A stretch of DNA of 64,000 bases from Roseobacter cerasinus (GTDB lineage: Bacteria > Pseudomonadota > Alphaproteobacteria > Rhodobacterales > Rhodobacteraceae). The stretch covers positions 551,001 to 615,000 of the forward strand of contig NZ_BLIV01000002.1 of NCBI RefSeq assembly GCF_009811755.1, read 5' to 3'. The translations under genes were made by a program, and so were the position numbers. The notes under the pieces were generated by a model. The model was not told the origin of the DNA, made no database searches, and saw only the letters and a program-made list of their open reading frames with translations. Every line of letters starts with the position of its first letter. The first letter of the stretch is position 1. Positions 43,034 to 53,689 of the stretch are shown here, one piece after another.

Positions 43034-43993
43034 TCAGCGTGGATCTGGCGCAGCCAAGCGGACTGCTGTCTGCCCCTTCCAGAGGCGTTTGGACGGCATC
43101 ACCAGCATCGTGTCGGGCGTTTGCGTAAGGATGGCGCGATCCCCGTCATGACCGATCAACGTCCCCGCTTCCGCGAAGATCTCACCACCTGTAAAGGGTT
43201 TGGCAAACTGAAAGCCATCGCTCTCGATGGTCACGGCTTCGGTAACTGTAAAAAACATCTGCGGAACGGGCTCGGGGTAGGCGTCCAAGCGGTCCGGTGG
43301 CAAGGTCCCGGTCGCCACCAGACATCGCAGGGTCGCTTCGATCGCGAGCGGCGCGGCTTTGGCTTCCCAGTGCTGGCCGCATTCGATCAACAAGGCCGTC
43401 TTTGTCGCTGCCGGATCATCGAACGCCCCGTAGTCCCGCATCCTGCGTCCAGCAGCATGGCCTGCATCACCGACGACGCGCTTCGGCACCCCGATCTTGG
43501 TGGCTAGGTCTTTCGCCCTCGGGTGGCGGCCCGACATCATCAGTGGTGGGGCGACGTGCTGCATGCTGTGAATGTCAAAGAGCACGTCGATATCATCGAG
43601 CAGCGGGCGTATCTCCCGCGCACGTCGCAACTCTCGGCTTGTACGCGTGCCGTCCAGAACAGCGGCATCCCAGACTCGGTTCATGTCTTCATCCAACCAG
43701 CGCGTGGCGTTCGGATCATGGGGGTCGAAAGCGCGATAGGCCTCCACATTCATGAAGGCCAGGGTCAACGTGCCTGCTGACGGTCGAATGTTCTGCTGAA
43801 AGAGCCAATTGAGCGCGATGGCACCGCAGGGCTCATTGCCATGCACCAGCGCACTGACCATCACGTTTGGCCCCGGAGCCTCCGCCTCAAACCGCCAGAC
43901 AAATGGAATGCCCGTGTTGCCCGCCGCATAAGGTTCGATATCTGGAAGCGTGATCTCGATGGGGTAGTCATTTGGGATGTTGATCCGGCTCAT
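43034..43993 (-). CDS. Succinylglutamate desuccinylase/aspartoacylase-family hydrolase
   Basis: 319 aa from the ATG at 43993 (AAGGA upstream). Zinc carboxypeptidase-like fold with the family ligands visible: HGNEPCG (His and Glu), later DIHSMQH (His), and the catalytic-Glu block LIECGQHW. The EDMNRVWD motif (substrate-carboxylate Asn/Arg) is also typical. Family members cleave N-acyl amino acids (N-acetylaspartate, N-succinylglutamate). It is divergent from the M81 gene with 47 bp between starts, so they may share a regulatory region. The substrate is not known. Confidence 0.88.
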   Translation of the reverse strand: MSRINIPNDYPIEITLPDIEPYAAGNTGIPFVWRFEAEAPGPNVMVSALVHGNEPCGAIALNWLFQQNIRPSAGTLTLAFMNVEAYRAFDPHDPNATRWLDEDMNRVWDAAVLDGTRTSRELRRAREIRPLLDDIDVLFDIHSMQHVAPPLMMSGRHPRAKDLATKIGVPKRVVGDAGHAAGRRMRDYGAFDDPAATKTALLIECGQHWEAKAAPLAIEATLRCLVATGTLPPDRLDAYPEPVPQMFFTVTEAVTIESDGFQFAKPFTGGEIFAEAGTLIGHDGDRAILTQTPDTMLVMPSKRLWKGQTAVRLAAPDPR

Positions 43994-44040
43994 CTCATGG
44001 TGTTCCTTCAACACTGTGCTGATCTGAAAAAGGCAATCGC

Positions 44041-45501
44041 ATGACACTGCCCCGGGTTGCGCTGCTTGGCGCCGTTCTTGAATCGAACCGCTATGCAAAA
44101 CCGGCGGAGGCGGAGGATTTCACCTCGCTCACCTGGCTCACCGGCCCTGCGCTGATGGTGGAAGCGCGGCAAACCGCCCCAAAACTCGCCACCGAATTTG
44201 CGGCCTTCGTGCGCGCGATGGATGCGACCGGCCCCTGGGAGCCCGTGCCCTGCATTCTTGCTGCAAGCCATCCCGCCGGCCCTGTCCGACAAAGCGTGTT
44301 TGACCAGATCGTGGCGGAGGCGGAGGCCGCCCTGAGCGTGGCCGGCCCTGTTGATGCTGTCTATATTTGCAACCACGGGGCGATGGTTGCCGAGCACGAC
44401 CCTGACCTGGATGGGGCGTTGATGGCGCGGGTTCGGGAGGTGGTCGGGCCGGATATCCTGATCGTCGGCTACCGCACCAACCCGCATGTGGATCAGATTG
44501 AACGCGGCGAGGAAGCGGCCTTTTCGCTCCGCCGATGTCTTGCCAGTGATCAGCGGCCCCAGATCGCGCATGTGAAATTGCCGCTGGTTCCGGCGTCGGT
44601 CGCGCTTTTGAGTGGTGAGGCCCCTTACGGCACGTTGATTGACGTCGGGCAGCGCAGGCAGGCCGAGCTGCGGAGCAAGATCCTGAATGTCTCGATCTTT
44701 GGAAATTTCCTGTTTTCCGACGTGCCAGACAACGGTCTCAGCATTGTCGTGACCGCGCGGGACGACAAGGCCATCGCGACCGGGCTTGCTGATGAACTGG
44801 CGCAGCTGGCATGGGCAGCGCGGCATCAGTTCGTGCGCAGCCTGACCACGGTGGAAGAGGCGGTAGCGCGCGCCATGGCATCCCCCGCGCCGGTGATCTT
44901 CTCCGACGCAGGCGACAATCCCGGTGGTGGTGGGTCTGGGCGCACGACGGAGCTTCTTGCGGCCGTTCATGCGGCCGGAGTGACCGACTGCCTGTTTGGC
45001 TCGATCTGCGATCCGGAGCTCGCTTCGGAGGCGCATGAGATGGGCGTGGGCGGGCATTTCCGGGCTGTGTTCAATCGATCCTCTGACCTGGATGTCCCTT
45101 GGGAGCAATGGGACAAGCCTTTCGAGGCGGAGGCCGAAGTTGTCGCGCTGCACGATGGCAATGTTGTGGGAGAGCGCGGGATGACAGCGGGGCGACGGCT
45201 CACCCTCGGGCCGTCGGCGGCTTTGCGGATCGACGGCATCACTGTTGTGGTCATCACCGACCGGACCCAGACCGCTGATCCGGTGTTCTTTCACATGATG
45301 GGTCTCGATCCGGGACGAGCGCGAACAGTTGTTGTCAAGTCCCGTGGCCATTTCCGCGCTGGCTTTGCGGCCTGGTTCTCCCCGGAGCAGGTCTTTGAGG
45401 TGGACACCGCCGGGTTGACCAGCCCGGTCCATGACCGCTGGCCGCTGACGCATGTGCCGCGCCCGAACTATCCGATGGATCCCGACACAGTCTGGCCCTG
45501 A
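44041..45501 (+). CDS. M81-family (MlrC-like) metallopeptidase homologue lacking the DxH segment
   Basis: 486 aa with the two-domain M81 layout: N-terminal domain with LESNRY (residue ~14-19) and NHGAMVAEHDPDLDG (111-125), and a C-terminal MR_MLRC_C domain (DAGDNPGGGGSGRTTELL; FGSICDPE). The family normally has, between GPD and the GYRTNPH block, about 22-24 residues including the zinc ligands of a D-L-H-A-N motif. Here GPD (136-138) runs directly into ILIVGYRTNPHVD, keeping only the third ligand His149. The frame is otherwise intact. MlrC-type enzymes open or trim peptides with unusual residues; this copy may be inactive or use another metal arrangement. Confidence 0.85.
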   Translation: MTLPRVALLGAVLESNRYAKPAEAEDFTSLTWLTGPALMVEARQTAPKLATEFAAFVRAMDATGPWEPVPCILAASHPAGPVRQSVFDQIVAEAEAALSVAGPVDAVYICNHGAMVAEHDPDLDGALMARVREVVGPDILIVGYRTNPHVDQIERGEEAAFSLRRCLASDQRPQIAHVKLPLVPASVALLSGEAPYGTLIDVGQRRQAELRSKILNVSIFGNFLFSDVPDNGLSIVVTARDDKAIATGLADELAQLAWAARHQFVRSLTTVEEAVARAMASPAPVIFSDAGDNPGGGGSGRTTELLAAVHAAGVTDCLFGSICDPELASEAHEMGVGGHFRAVFNRSSDLDVPWEQWDKPFEAEAEVVALHDGNVVGERGMTAGRRLTLGPSAALRIDGITVVVITDRTQTADPVFFHMMGLDPGRARTVVVKSRGHFRAGFAAWFSPEQVFEVDTAGLTSPVHDRWPLTHVPRPNYPMDPDTVWP

Positions 45502-45512
45502 GCCCCAGCCCA

Positions 45513-46424
45513 TCATATCGGCTCTGAATAGCTGTCTGGCGGTGTTGTCAGCTTGACATAGCGCATGAATTGGCGCGCCAGCTGCGTCACCGGGCGGCCC
45601 GCAGGTACAACAAAGCCGGTGTTGTAGTAGATCGCTGCGTCAAATGGGCGGATCTCGATACCCTCCATGCCTGTTGTAAGCAGCGGAAAGGGGTTGATCA
45701 GCGTCAGCCCCAGCCCTTCGCGGACAAGCTCAAGCGCGGCCATATTCGTCGCGGTTTCGGCCACCTGAACGGGGCGCACACCCGCGCGGGCGAAAATCTG
45801 CTCGGTGATGGATCGCGTGCCCAGACGGCGCAGGAATTCGACCAGCTCGACACCTTCGAGGTCGGTGGGCGTGATGATGCGCTTGGCCGCCAGCGGGTGA
45901 CCTTTGGGCATGGCGCAGACCACCTTGCTGCGACGCCAGGGGATCAGGTTCACACCTGAGCGCTGGATCATCGCGCTGGTCAGCCCAAGATCGTATCGCA
46001 GGTCCAGAATGCCGGCGACCAGCACATCGGTGGCCTGGATGTCCAGCTGCAGACGTTTTCCGGGATTGGCCTTCAGAAAGCTGGCGACACGCCCAATGAC
46101 AAAGTGATGCGCCAGCGTCGGCGGGACGATCAGGCGCAGCGGTTCATCCTGTTGCGCCGCCCAATCCGCGCCTTCGATCTGCGCTAGCGTCTCAAAAATC
46201 GGGTCCAGCTTGTCATTCAGGCGCAGCGCTTCGACTGTTGGCTCGATCCGGCCGGAGGTTCTGACAAAGAGGGCATGCCCCACCCGGGCTTCCAGCTGGG
46301 TCAGGGCGCGGCTCACAGCCGATTGCGAGATGCCCAGACGCCGCGCAGCGCCGGTTGTGGTGCCAGTGGTGACAACGGCGCGCAGCGATTCCAGCTCGCG
46401 CAATCTGTGCCGATGCTCTGTCAT
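45513..46424 (-). CDS. LysR-family transcriptional regulator
   Basis: 303 aa. N-terminal winged HTH (LRELESLRAVVTTGTTTGAARRLGISQSAVSRALTQLEARVGHALF, residues ~8-55) and a LysR substrate-binding domain (~90-295). It is divergent from the dipeptide-type importer, with a 20-bp dyad in the shared 180-bp region, and convergent with the M81 gene. It probably regulates the importer and adjacent hydrolases; the inducer is likely a substrate of that pathway. Confidence 0.93.
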   Translation of the reverse strand: MTEHRHRLRELESLRAVVTTGTTTGAARRLGISQSAVSRALTQLEARVGHALFVRTSGRIEPTVEALRLNDKLDPIFETLAQIEGADWAAQQDEPLRLIVPPTLAHHFVIGRVASFLKANPGKRLQLDIQATDVLVAGILDLRYDLGLTSAMIQRSGVNLIPWRRSKVVCAMPKGHPLAAKRIITPTDLEGVELVEFLRRLGTRSITEQIFARAGVRPVQVAETATNMAALELVREGLGLTLINPFPLLTTGMEGIEIRPFDAAIYYNTGFVVPAGRPVTQLARQFMRYVKLTTPPDSYSEPI

Positions 46425-46478
46425 ATGCGTGATTTTTCCCGTCCGAACACGTCCGATCCACCTTCAGAGCTGACTTGA

Positions 46479-46498
46479 GCTATGCAAAATCGCATAGC
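46479..46498. promoter_or_regulatory. Dyad in the LysR/importer divergent region
   Basis: 7-bp arms GCTATGC and GCATAGC with 6 nt (AAAATC) between, 55 bp upstream of the LysR start and 107 bp upstream of the SBP start. Size and position fit a LysR recognition site. Confidence 0.5.
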
Positions 46499-46604
46499 CT
46501 AGAGTGTTGGCAATGACTTTATTGGTAGATAGCATTTGAACTTGGGGCAAGACCGGGCGCCAGATTCGGCTGTGCCATTCTCAAAATTGACAGGGAGTCA
46601 TTTG

Positions 46605-48188
46605 ATGAAAAAGATGAGAGCTGCGACAGCTGTCGCCGCCGGCCTTTTGGCGTTGAGCGCCGGTGCCGTATCCGCCGAAAAACTGACCATCGGCCTTGCA
46701 TCCGAGCCGACGGCCATGGATCCGCATTTCCACAATCTTGGGCCCAACAATGCGCTGACTTTGCATATCTTTGATCGCCTGGTCGATCAGGATGAACGGC
46801 AGCGTCTGATGCCCGGCCTTGCAGTGTCGTGGGAGGCGGTTGATGATCTGACTTGGGAATTCAAGCTGCGTGAGGGCGTCAAGTTCCACGATGGCAGCGA
46901 TTTCACCGCTGATGATGTGGTCTGCACCATTGAGCGTGCGCCGAATGTGCCGAACTCTCCGTCGAGCTTTGGCACCTACCTGAAGGGCAAAACCGTCGAG
47001 AAAATCGACGATTACACGGTGCACTTCAAAACCGCCGAGCCCTATCCGTTGATGGCCAATGACATCTCGACCATCCGCATCATCTCGGACGAAACCGGGT
47101 GCGGTGCGACCACCGAAGAGTTCAATTCCGGAACCGCAGCCATCGGAACCGGCCCGTTCAAATTCGTCAGCTACACGCCGGGTGAGAGCATCGTGGTGGA
47201 GCGCAACGCGGACTATTGGGGTGAGGCTCCGGTCTGGTCCGAGGTCGAATTCCGACCCATCTCTTCCGGGCCGAGCCGTGTTGCCGCGCTGCTCGCCGGT
47301 GATGTGGATATGATCGCGGCTGTGCCGACCACGGACATTGCGACGCTGGAAGGCAAAGACGAGGTCCAACTGAGCCAGGGCGTGTCGAACCGCGTCATCT
47401 ATCTGCACATGGACCAGTTCCGCGAGAACTCGCCGTTTGTGAAGGCGATGGACGGCGGGGACATCAAGAACCCGCTGATGGATGTGCGCGTGCGCAAGGC
47501 GATCAGCATGGCGATCAACCGTGATGCCATTGTCGAGCGTGTGATGGAGGGGGTTGCCCTGCCCGCCGGACAACTCTTGCCGGAAGGCTTCTTTGGCGTT
47601 TCCGACAATCTGGACGTGGTGGCCTATGACCCAGAAGGCGCCAAGGCGCTTCTGGCCGAAGCGGGCTATGCTGAAGGGTTCCAGATGACCATTCACGGGC
47701 CGAACGACCGCTATATCAACGATGCGCGGATTGCGGAGGCAGTTGCGCAGATGCTCACACGCGTTGGCATCAAGACCGCCGTCGAGACGATGCCACGCTC
47801 CGTCTATTTCGGTCGCGCATCTCGTGGTGCGGACGGGGACCTGCCCGAGTTCAGCTTTATCCTCGTGGGCTGGGGTGCGGGATCGGGGGAGGCCTCCTCT
47901 CCGCTGAAATCGCTGATCCACACCTTTGACAGTGACAAAGGGTTCGGCTCGTCCAACCGTGGCCGCCACTCCGACCCGGAGACCGATGCGCTGATCGAAG
48001 AGGCGCTGCGCACTGTGGATGATGCCAAACGTCAGGATCTTCTGGCTGCGGCAACCGAGCGCGCGATCGACAACGCAGCGATCATTCCGACGCATTTCCA
48101 GGTCAACACCTGGGCGGCCAAAGCTGGCCTGAAATACGTTGCCCGCACGGATGAGTACACGCTCGCCACCGGTGTGGTGAAAGAGTAA
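46605..48188 (+). CDS. Dipeptide/oligopeptide-type ABC substrate-binding protein (family 5)
   Basis: 527 aa from the ATG at 46605 (CAGGGAG 7 nt upstream). Signal peptide MKKMRAATAVAAGLLALSAGAVSA, then the SBP_bac_5 layout: LTIGLASEPTAMDPHFHNLGPNNAL, the family signature WEFKLREGVKFHDGSDFTADDVV (~residues 85-107), and DVRVRKAISMAINRDAIVE around 300. It binds peptides, opines or related compounds in the periplasm. It is followed by a strong terminator-like hairpin before the permease genes, which suggests that SBP is made in excess. Confidence 0.92.
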   Translation: MKKMRAATAVAAGLLALSAGAVSAEKLTIGLASEPTAMDPHFHNLGPNNALTLHIFDRLVDQDERQRLMPGLAVSWEAVDDLTWEFKLREGVKFHDGSDFTADDVVCTIERAPNVPNSPSSFGTYLKGKTVEKIDDYTVHFKTAEPYPLMANDISTIRIISDETGCGATTEEFNSGTAAIGTGPFKFVSYTPGESIVVERNADYWGEAPVWSEVEFRPISSGPSRVAALLAGDVDMIAAVPTTDIATLEGKDEVQLSQGVSNRVIYLHMDQFRENSPFVKAMDGGDIKNPLMDVRVRKAISMAINRDAIVERVMEGVALPAGQLLPEGFFGVSDNLDVVAYDPEGAKALLAEAGYAEGFQMTIHGPNDRYINDARIAEAVAQMLTRVGIKTAVETMPRSVYFGRASRGADGDLPEFSFILVGWGAGSGEASSPLKSLIHTFDSDKGFGSSNRGRHSDPETDALIEEALRTVDDAKRQDLLAAATERAIDNAAIIPTHFQVNTWAAKAGLKYVARTDEYTLATGVVKE

Positions 48189-48200
48189 CCGCCGAACATC

Positions 48201-48231
48201 CGGGCCGCGCGCAGCTGCGGCCCGGTTTTTC
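48201..48231 (+). terminator. Intrinsic terminator or attenuator after the SBP gene
   Basis: Perfect 9-bp arms CCGGGCCGC and GCGGCCCGG with an 8-nt loop, directly followed by TTTTT. It starts 12 nt past the SBP stop and lies before the permease genes, so it should reduce downstream transcription. Confidence 0.8.
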
Positions 48232-48252
48232 TGCTCCAAGCGGCGCACCCTC

Positions 48253-49230
48253 ATGACGGTTTTCATCATCCGCCGATTGCTTCAGGCGCTGCTCGTGGTT
48301 GTCCTGATGTCCGTGATCGTCTTCTTTGGCGTCAACATCGTCGGCGACCCGGTCTACATGCTGGTCAGCCCCGATGCGGATCAAGACGATATCGCGGCGG
48401 CCATTGCGCGCCTGGGGCTGGATCGGCCGATTTGGGAGCAATATCTGTTGTTCCTCAAGGGCGCGCTGCAAGGCGATCTGGGCAACAGTTTCATCTTTGG
48501 TGAGCCTGCGTTGCAACTGATCATGCATCACATGCCCGCCACGATGGAACTGGCGTTTACCGCGCTGATGCTGGCCATTGTCATCGGTATTCCGCTTGGG
48601 CTTTATGCCGGGCTCTATTCCGAAAGCCCGCTGTCCAAGGGGATCATGGCTGGGTCTATCCTTGGGTTCTCGCTGCCCACGTTCTGGGTCGGGCTTATGC
48701 TGATCATGCTTTTCGCGGTTGAGCTGGGTTGGGTGCCTGCGACGGGTCGGGGCGATACAGCCACCTTTCTCGGCATACAGAGCAGCCTGTTCACTCCCGA
48801 TGGCCTCAGTCACATCTTTCTGCCCGCGCTGAACCTCGCCCTGCTCAAGATTTCACTGGCGATCCGGCTGACCCGGGCCGGGGTGCGTGAAGCTTTGGGG
48901 CAGGACTATGTGAAATACGCCCGCGCCAAAGGGTTGACGACCCGGCGCATCATCTTTGTGCATGTGATGAAAAACATCATGATCCCGGTGGTGACGGTCA
49001 TGGGGCTGGAGTTCGGCTCGCTCATCGGGTTTTCCGTGGTGACCGAGACGATTTTTGCCTGGCCTGGCATGGGTAAGCTGCTGATTGACGCGATCCTGCA
49101 ACTCGACCGGCCTGTTGTGGTCGCCTACCTGATGATCATCGTGCTCTTCTTTATCGTGATCAATCTGATCGTGGATATTCTCTATTCGCTTCTCGATCCC
49201 CGTGTCCGGCTGCAGGATCAGGGCGCATGA
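48253..49230 (+). CDS. Dipeptide-type ABC permease (DppB-like)
   Basis: 325 aa. N-terminal DppB block FIIRRLLQALLVVVLMSVIVFFGVNIVGDPV, six membrane helices, and the EAA loop ALGQDYVKYARAKGLTTRRIIFVHVMKNIMIPVVT. Family length is normal. It overlaps the DppC-like gene by 4 nt (ATGA). Confidence 0.94.
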   Translation: MTVFIIRRLLQALLVVVLMSVIVFFGVNIVGDPVYMLVSPDADQDDIAAAIARLGLDRPIWEQYLLFLKGALQGDLGNSFIFGEPALQLIMHHMPATMELAFTALMLAIVIGIPLGLYAGLYSESPLSKGIMAGSILGFSLPTFWVGLMLIMLFAVELGWVPATGRGDTATFLGIQSSLFTPDGLSHIFLPALNLALLKISLAIRLTRAGVREALGQDYVKYARAKGLTTRRIIFVHVMKNIMIPVVTVMGLEFGSLIGFSVVTETIFAWPGMGKLLIDAILQLDRPVVVAYLMIIVLFFIVINLIVDILYSLLDPRVRLQDQGA

Positions 49231-50128
49231 CCAACACTGCCACGCCTGTTGAGCTCAAGGTCGAGACGCCGTTCCAGCGGTTTCGCGCGGAGTTCTTTGA
49301 AAGCAAGATCGCCACGGCAGCGCTTGGCATTTTCTGCATCATCGTCCTGCTGGCCGTTCTGGCGCCGTGGATCACGCCACAGAACCCTTATGATCTGGCG
49401 CAGGTGGATGTTCTAGACGGGCGCTTGCCGCCCGGGTCCGAGGCCTTTCCGGGTTATATCATGTGGCTGGGGTCTGATGGGGCCGGGCGCGATCTCTACT
49501 CTGCCATTCTGTATGGCTTGCGCATCTCGCTGACGGTGGGCCTCGCTTCGGGTGTCATCGCGCTGCTGATCGGCATGGTGATTGGTCTTGTTGCGGCCTA
49601 TGCGGGCGGTCGGGTCGAGGCCTTGATCATGCGGATCGTCGATTTGCAGCTGTCGTTTCCGGCGTCTCTCGTTGCGCTGATGCTGGTGGCGGCGTTGGGC
49701 AAGGGGGTCGACAAGATCATCCTCGCGCTGGTGGTGGCGCAATGGGCCTATTATGCGCGCACCGTGCGCGCGACGGCGCTGGTGGAGCGGAACAAGGAAT
49801 ACGTCGAGGCGGCGCAGTGCCTTGGTATCTCGCGCTTTCGGATCGTGTTCCGGCACATCCTGCCGAATTGCATGGCGCCGCTGATCGTGGTGGGCACCGT
49901 GCAGACCGCCAGCGCCATTTCGCTGGAGGCCACGTTGTCTTTCCTCGGCGTGGGGCTGCCGCAAACCGAGCCCTCCCTCGGCGTGCTCATCGCCAACGGG
50001 TTCGAATACATGCTGTCGGGGCGCTATTGGATCTCGGTCTTCCCCGGCCTCGCGCTGTTGCTGACCGTGGTGTCGATCAATCTAGTCGGCGACCACCTGC
50101 GCGACGTCCTGAACCCGAGGCTCAAGAA

Positions 50129-50132
<4 letters not shown>
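49227..50132 (+). CDS. Dipeptide-type ABC permease (DppC-like)
   Basis: 301 aa with the N-terminal OppC_N helix (ALGIFCIIVLLAVLAPWITPQNPYDL), the WLGSDGAGRDLYSAILYGLRISLTVGL block and the EAA loop VEAAQCLGISRFRIVFRHILPN. It forms the channel with the DppB-like partner and overlaps the following ATPase by 4 nt. Confidence 0.94.
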
Positions 50133-51102
<970 letters not shown>

Positions 51103-51106
<4 letters not shown>

Positions 51107-52107
51107 CGGCGCCGCTTGTGGAAATCCGTGATGTTTCCAAGCTCTTTACCAAGCGTCTTGATGTGGCGGGAAAGATCGCCCGGCGGCTTGGCGCAAATGT
51201 TCGCGAGGAGACGGTGCATGCGGTGGATCGGGTCAGCCTGTCCATCGGGCAGGGTGAGGTTGTAGGCCTGGTCGGCGAGTCGGGCTGTGGCAAATCCACT
51301 CTGGGCCGGGTGGTAGCGGGCATTCATGCGGCCAGCGATGGCCAGATGTTCTATCACGGCAAGGAGGTGGCGCAGCTGCGTGGTGCGGAGAAACGGGCCG
51401 CGACACTTGCGATCCAGATGATCTTTCAGGATCCCTTCGCCAGCCTCAATCCGCGCATGCGTGTCGAAGACATCATCGGCGAAGCGCCTCTGATGCACGG
51501 GATGGTCCGCAAATCGGACCTGCCGGATTACGTGGATGAGGTGATGCGCAAGGTAGGGTTGGACCCGTCGCTGAAACGCCGCTATGCGCATCAGTTCTCG
51601 GGCGGGCAGCGGCAGCGCATCGGGATCGCCCGCGCACTGGCGGTGAAGCCCAAATTCATCGTCTGTGATGAGGCCATCGCCGCCCTTGATGTGTCGATCC
51701 AGGCGCAGGTGATCAACCTCTTCATGGATCTGCGCGAAGAGCTTGGGCTGACCTATCTCTTCATCAGTCATGACCTAAGTGTGGTCGAACATATCGCGGA
51801 TCGTGTGGCCATTATGTATCTGGGGCGTCTGGTCGAGATTGGCACCACCGAAGAGGTGTTCGAGAACCCGCGCCACCCCTACACCCGCGCGCTGCTGGCC
51901 GAAGCGCCGCGTCTTGATCGGCGCGGGCAGGACTTCACGCCGATTGAGGGGGAAATCCCCTCGCCGCTCGACCCGCCGCCCGGCTGCACCTTTCATCCAC
52001 GTTGTGCGCTGGCCACGGCGGCGTGCCGGACCACCGCGCCGGAGCTGACGGTGGGCAAGCACGGTCGGCAGACCGCCTGCCTGCTGGAACATGACGGCGC
52101 GATGTGA
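51103..52107 (+). CDS. Dipeptide-type ABC ATP-binding protein (DppF-like)
   Basis: 334 aa. Walker A GESGCGKST at about residues 60-68, Q-loop FQDPFASLNPRM, signature FSGGQRQR, Walker B FIVCDEAIAALD (the usual DEP is DEA here, common in DppF-type proteins), H-loop SHDLSVV, and a C-terminal Cys-containing oligo_HPY domain (PPGCTFHPRCALATAAC). It works as a heterodimer with the DppD-like ATPase. The M20 hydrolase gene follows after 30 bp. Confidence 0.94.
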
Positions 52108-52137
52108 CGCTGCCCAAAGATTGCCATGGAGAGGATT

Positions 52138-53544
52138 ATGAAAAACGCCGACCCGATCTGGGACCACGTGGATCGCCACCGCGACGGGTTTATCGCCCTG
52201 TCGGATGCCGTGTTCGACACGCCGGAAACCCTGTTTGCCGAGCATAAATCCGTTGCCGAACACACCCGCATGCTGGAGGCGCAGGGCTTTCGGATCACGG
52301 AGAATGCCGCAGGGCTGCCCACCGCCGTGGTGGGCGAGGCAGGTGATGAGGGGCCCGTGATTGCCATCCTCGGCGAGTTCGACGCGTTGCCGTACCTCAG
52401 CCAGGCGGCGGGTGTCGCGGCGCATCAACCGCTTGAAGAGGGAGGCAACGGGCACGGCTGCGGGCACAACCTTCTGGGCGCTGCGGCCCTGCTTGCGGCC
52501 ACGGCGGTGAAGGACTGGCTGGCGGAAAGCGGTATCAAGGCCCGCGTCCGCTACTACGGATGTCCGGCCGAGGAGGGCGGCGCGGCCAAGACATACATGG
52601 TGCGCGATGGTCTCTTTGATGATGTCGATGCTGCGATCTCCTGGCATCCGGCGACATTTACAGCCGTCAACGCAGCGATGTCTCTGGCCAACACCCGGAT
52701 TGACTTCACCTTTCATGGCAAGGCCGCGCATGCCGCCGGAGCGCCTGAGCTTGGCCGGTCGGCGCTGGACGCGGTTGAGTTGATGAACATCGGCGTCAAC
52801 TACATGCGCGAACACATGCCCGATAGCGCCCGCGTGCACTACGCCTATCTCGATGCCGGGGGTGTCGCGCCCAACGTCGTGCAGGCCAAAGCGACTGTGC
52901 GGCAGCTGGTGCGCGCAAGTACCTTGCCCGAACTGCGCGATCTGATGCAGCGGGTGCGCAAGATCGCTGAGGGGGCAGCGCTCATGACCGAAACGCAGGT
53001 CACAAGTCAGGTATTCTCTGGCGTGTCCAATCTGCTGGGCAATCGCCCGCTGGAAGAAACCCTGCAGGCGGAGCTGGACAGGCTTGGCCCGGTGCCTTTT
53101 GACGAGGCGGACAGAGAGTTCGCCCGCGACATTCAGAAAACTCTGACCGATGCGGATATTGCAGCGACCTTCAAACGGATCGGGACCAAACCTGACAAGG
53201 GTCTGGCCCTGTGCGATTTTGTGGCACCGCTCGACCGCAACCATGAGGGCGGCGAGGGGTCAACCGACGTCGGAGACGTGAGCTGGGCCGTGCCAACGGT
53301 GCAGGCGCGTGTCGCAACCTGCGCCATTGGCACGCCGTTTCACACCTGGCAGACGGTGGCCCAGGGCAAGGCTTCCGCAGCGCACAAGGGGATGGTCTAT
53401 GCGGCCAAGGCGATGGCGGCCACAGCCTGCCGGTTGATAGAGGACCCGTCGCTTTTGCGTGCCGCTCAAGCGACCCATCGCGCGCATCTGGATGAGACGC
53501 CTTACGTCTGCCCCATGCCGGACGATGTGCGTCCGCCCGTCTGA
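52138..53544 (+). CDS. M20-family amidohydrolase (AbgB/IAA-hydrolase type)
   Basis: 468 aa from the ATG at 52138, which follows GGAGAGG; an ATG four codons earlier lacks a site. Metal and catalytic motifs of M20D: GEFDALPYL, GNGHGCGHNLLGAAAL, PAEEGGAAK with the catalytic Glu, ISWHPATF, and the dimerisation domain HGKAAHAAGAPELGRSALDAV. Such enzymes cleave N-acyl or p-aminobenzoyl amino acids. Being last in the importer operon, it most likely processes the imported compound in the cytoplasm. Confidence 0.92.
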   Translation: MKNADPIWDHVDRHRDGFIALSDAVFDTPETLFAEHKSVAEHTRMLEAQGFRITENAAGLPTAVVGEAGDEGPVIAILGEFDALPYLSQAAGVAAHQPLEEGGNGHGCGHNLLGAAALLAATAVKDWLAESGIKARVRYYGCPAEEGGAAKTYMVRDGLFDDVDAAISWHPATFTAVNAAMSLANTRIDFTFHGKAAHAAGAPELGRSALDAVELMNIGVNYMREHMPDSARVHYAYLDAGGVAPNVVQAKATVRQLVRASTLPELRDLMQRVRKIAEGAALMTETQVTSQVFSGVSNLLGNRPLEETLQAELDRLGPVPFDEADREFARDIQKTLTDADIAATFKRIGTKPDKGLALCDFVAPLDRNHEGGEGSTDVGDVSWAVPTVQARVATCAIGTPFHTWQTVAQGKASAAHKGMVYAAKAMAATACRLIEDPSLLRAAQATHRAHLDETPYVCPMPDDVRPPV

Positions 53545-53689
53545 CAGACGACGGCCACGGGGGTGCTGGGGTCACGAAAATTAAGCACATCAGCGGTTGG
53601 CCTCTCACCTTTGGGGCCTCACTAGAGATAAGTCTTGCTGGCCTATTCGATGTGGCTAGTATTCTTGGCAGTCTTTCCGGGGCACGAAT

